A stretch of DNA of 21,415 nt. It comes from a virus. This document shows positions 20,901 through 21,415 of the stretch, one piece after another. The notes under the pieces are model-generated. The model saw only the letters and a program-made list of their open reading frames with translations, had not been told where the DNA came from and made no database searches. A program made the position numbers and the translations under genes. The first letter of the stretch is position 1; every line of letters starts with the position of its first letter. The stretch covers positions 1 through 21,415 of the IMG/VR virus record IMGVR_UViG_3300048838_001034. The stretch is one strand, 5' to 3'.

Positions 20901-20998
20901 TGCAAATTAGAGAAAAAATTGACAACCCAGACAATGGCCATTCCTAAAATAACAATCTGGACCGTTTTGTCGAAATGATCAGGATTGGGGAGCAACAT
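20897..20998 (-). CDS. Putative 33-aa single-pass membrane peptide
   Basis: A short frame giving MLLPNPDHFDKTVQIVILGM followed by AIVWVVNFFSNLH, one hydrophobic segment of about 17 residues. The ATG (20996-20998) lies inside the end of the preceding gene in another frame, overlapping it by 20 bp, with only a weak purine-rich SD (GGAAAAAG). It could be a real small membrane protein or chance. The overlap at a gene junction is the main support. Confidence 0.35.
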   Translation of the reverse strand: MLLPNPDHFDKTVQIVILGMAIVWVVNFFSNLH

Positions 20999-21176
20999 TT
21001 TTCTTTTTCCGTTTTGCTCTTTGGATGCCAAGCTGAATGATTGCCTGAATTGGATCAGCGGATTGATAAGACATGTCGGCAAGGATGGAAAGGACCTCTC
21101 GGATGTCTCCAATGCGGGCTTGTGATTTGTGGCCCTCTTTTTTTGCTATAAGTGAAGCAAGTTGACTGACTTTCAT
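20979..21176 (-). CDS. Small hypothetical protein at the head of the structural operon
   Basis: A 65-aa basic protein (MKVSQLASLIAKKEGHKSQA, then DIREVLSILADMSYQ and a basic end RAKRKKKNVAPQS). The helical, basic character is compatible with nucleic-acid binding, and the N-terminus resembles short bacterial DNA-binding proteins, but I cannot name a family. AGGGGG lies six bases before the ATG. A good promoter lies 38 bp upstream, making it the first gene of the long structural operon and a possible regulator or packaging helper. Confidence 0.6.
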   Translation of the reverse strand: MKVSQLASLIAKKEGHKSQARIGDIREVLSILADMSYQSADPIQAIIQLGIQRAKRKKKNVAPQS

Positions 21177-21213
21177 GAATTCCCCCTACGGTTGAAAAGC
21201 ACCTATAGGGGAA

Positions 21214-21242
21214 ATTGTTGTAAGATTTTGACAGGATGTCAA
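21214..21242 (-). promoter_or_regulatory. Putative main promoter of the structural operon
   Basis: On the minus strand: perfect -35 TTGACA (21237-21242), 17-bp spacer, AACAAT (21214-21219, 4 of 6). The -35 is half of a perfect inverted repeat TTGACA-N3-TGTCAA (21228-21242), which could be an operator. A second small palindrome, CCTATAGG (21202-21209), lies in the leader. It precedes the 65-aa gene and the whole head-tail operon. Confidence 0.5.
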
Positions 21243-21243
21243 A

Positions 21244-21415
21244 TCAGTGGAGGTTTTGGTTGTTTTCACGCCGATAATTCATTAGACGCTCATATAACTT
21301 TGTCCAACCCATCCTCAGGGCAATGGTTTCGATCACCGCAAGCTTTTCAGCTTTGTTGTGATCATTGGTCCTATTCATGAGCTCATTTGCGTAGGCCTCA
21401 ATCACTCCCTTTGCT
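21244..21415 (-). CDS. Small hypothetical protein, 3' part (same gene as at the left edge)
   Basis: This is the continuation of the gene that starts at 189 on the circular map. The frame enters from the right edge and ends with TGA at 21244-21246, giving the C-terminus YRRENNQNLH. The copy differs from the left one in five consecutive codons (ERLMN instead of DQIRY), and the surrounding codons are identical. A promoter-like element begins two bases downstream of the stop codon, so this is probably the last gene of the early or recombination operon before the structural operon starts. Confidence 0.65.
   Translation of the reverse strand, partial: AKGVIEAYANELMNRTNDHNKAEKLAVIETIALRMGWTKLYERLMNYRRENNQNLH
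21256..21415. repeat. Right copy of 160-bp terminal overlap (circular join)
   Basis: Same sequence as bases 1-160 except for the 12-bp block at 21279-21290 (left equivalent 24-35). This copy is joined to unique sequence on its left and therefore shows the true 3' end of the small gene that crosses the join. Confidence 0.9.

Noticed and set aside
1-21415. CRISPR array or insertion sequence
   Set aside because: No regularly spaced direct repeats and no transposase are present; the repeated DNA found is either within coding domains or at the contig ends.

Overview
The window looks like one nearly complete genome of a very small contractile-tailed phage (dwarf myovirus). The first 160 bases recur as the last 160 bases (1-160 and 21256-21415), so the contig closes on itself with a unit length of 21,255 bp, and one small gene runs across the join. 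The two copies agree except for one 12-bp block that changes five consecutive codons without disturbing the frame. No ribosomal, transfer RNA or host housekeeping genes are seen. There is no integrase, repressor, primase or polymerase gene that I can recognise, so the phage is probably virulent and leans on its host for replication. The host cannot be read from the sequence. The size class recalls the published dwarf myovirus phi1402 of the predatory bacterium Bdellovibrio, but that is only a comparison of size and type.

Layout: every gene except one is on the minus strand, so transcription runs from right to left. From the right end: a small conserved gene and a tiny membrane ORF (20897-21176); a large terminase carrying a small-terminase-like domain at its N-terminus (19251-20861); a short coiled protein; portal; a zinc-ribbon protein; a Mu gpF/SPP1 gp7-like minor head protein; scaffold; two paralogous virion proteins, probably decoration proteins; a charged 59-aa protein; and the major capsid protein (14340-15200), followed directly by a strong hairpin terminator. 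Next come neck and completion genes (13101-14252), tail sheath, tail tube, and a tail-assembly chaperone with a -1 programmed frameshift site. A very short tape measure (331 aa, predicting a tail of about 50 nm) leads into a compact baseplate set (6241-9885) with a baseplate-J-like protein, then a polyglycine-rich tail fibre/adhesin. The lysis region (2669-5353) holds holin-like small membrane proteins, a lipoprotein, a CHAP endolysin and a secreted lytic transglycosylase. The left end has a RusA-like resolvase alone on the plus strand, a 340-bp gene-free region, a small hypothetical gene, an ERF-type single-strand annealing protein and two small genes leading into the circular join.

The most striking feature is a beta-rich domain of about 115-120 residues present in three unrelated virion proteins: the sheath, the baseplate-J-like protein and one of the two paralogous head proteins. 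It sits in each as an apparent insertion. The neighbouring paralogue of the head protein lacks it and so shows the empty site. Exact DNA matches of 23, 29 and 34 nt between pairs of copies point to recent copying or gene conversion within the genome. Other notable points are the TerS-TerL fusion, the chaperone frameshift, a duplicated C-terminal module in the ERF protein, and frequent Shine-Dalgarno sequences of the AAGGGGG form beside the usual AAGGAGG.
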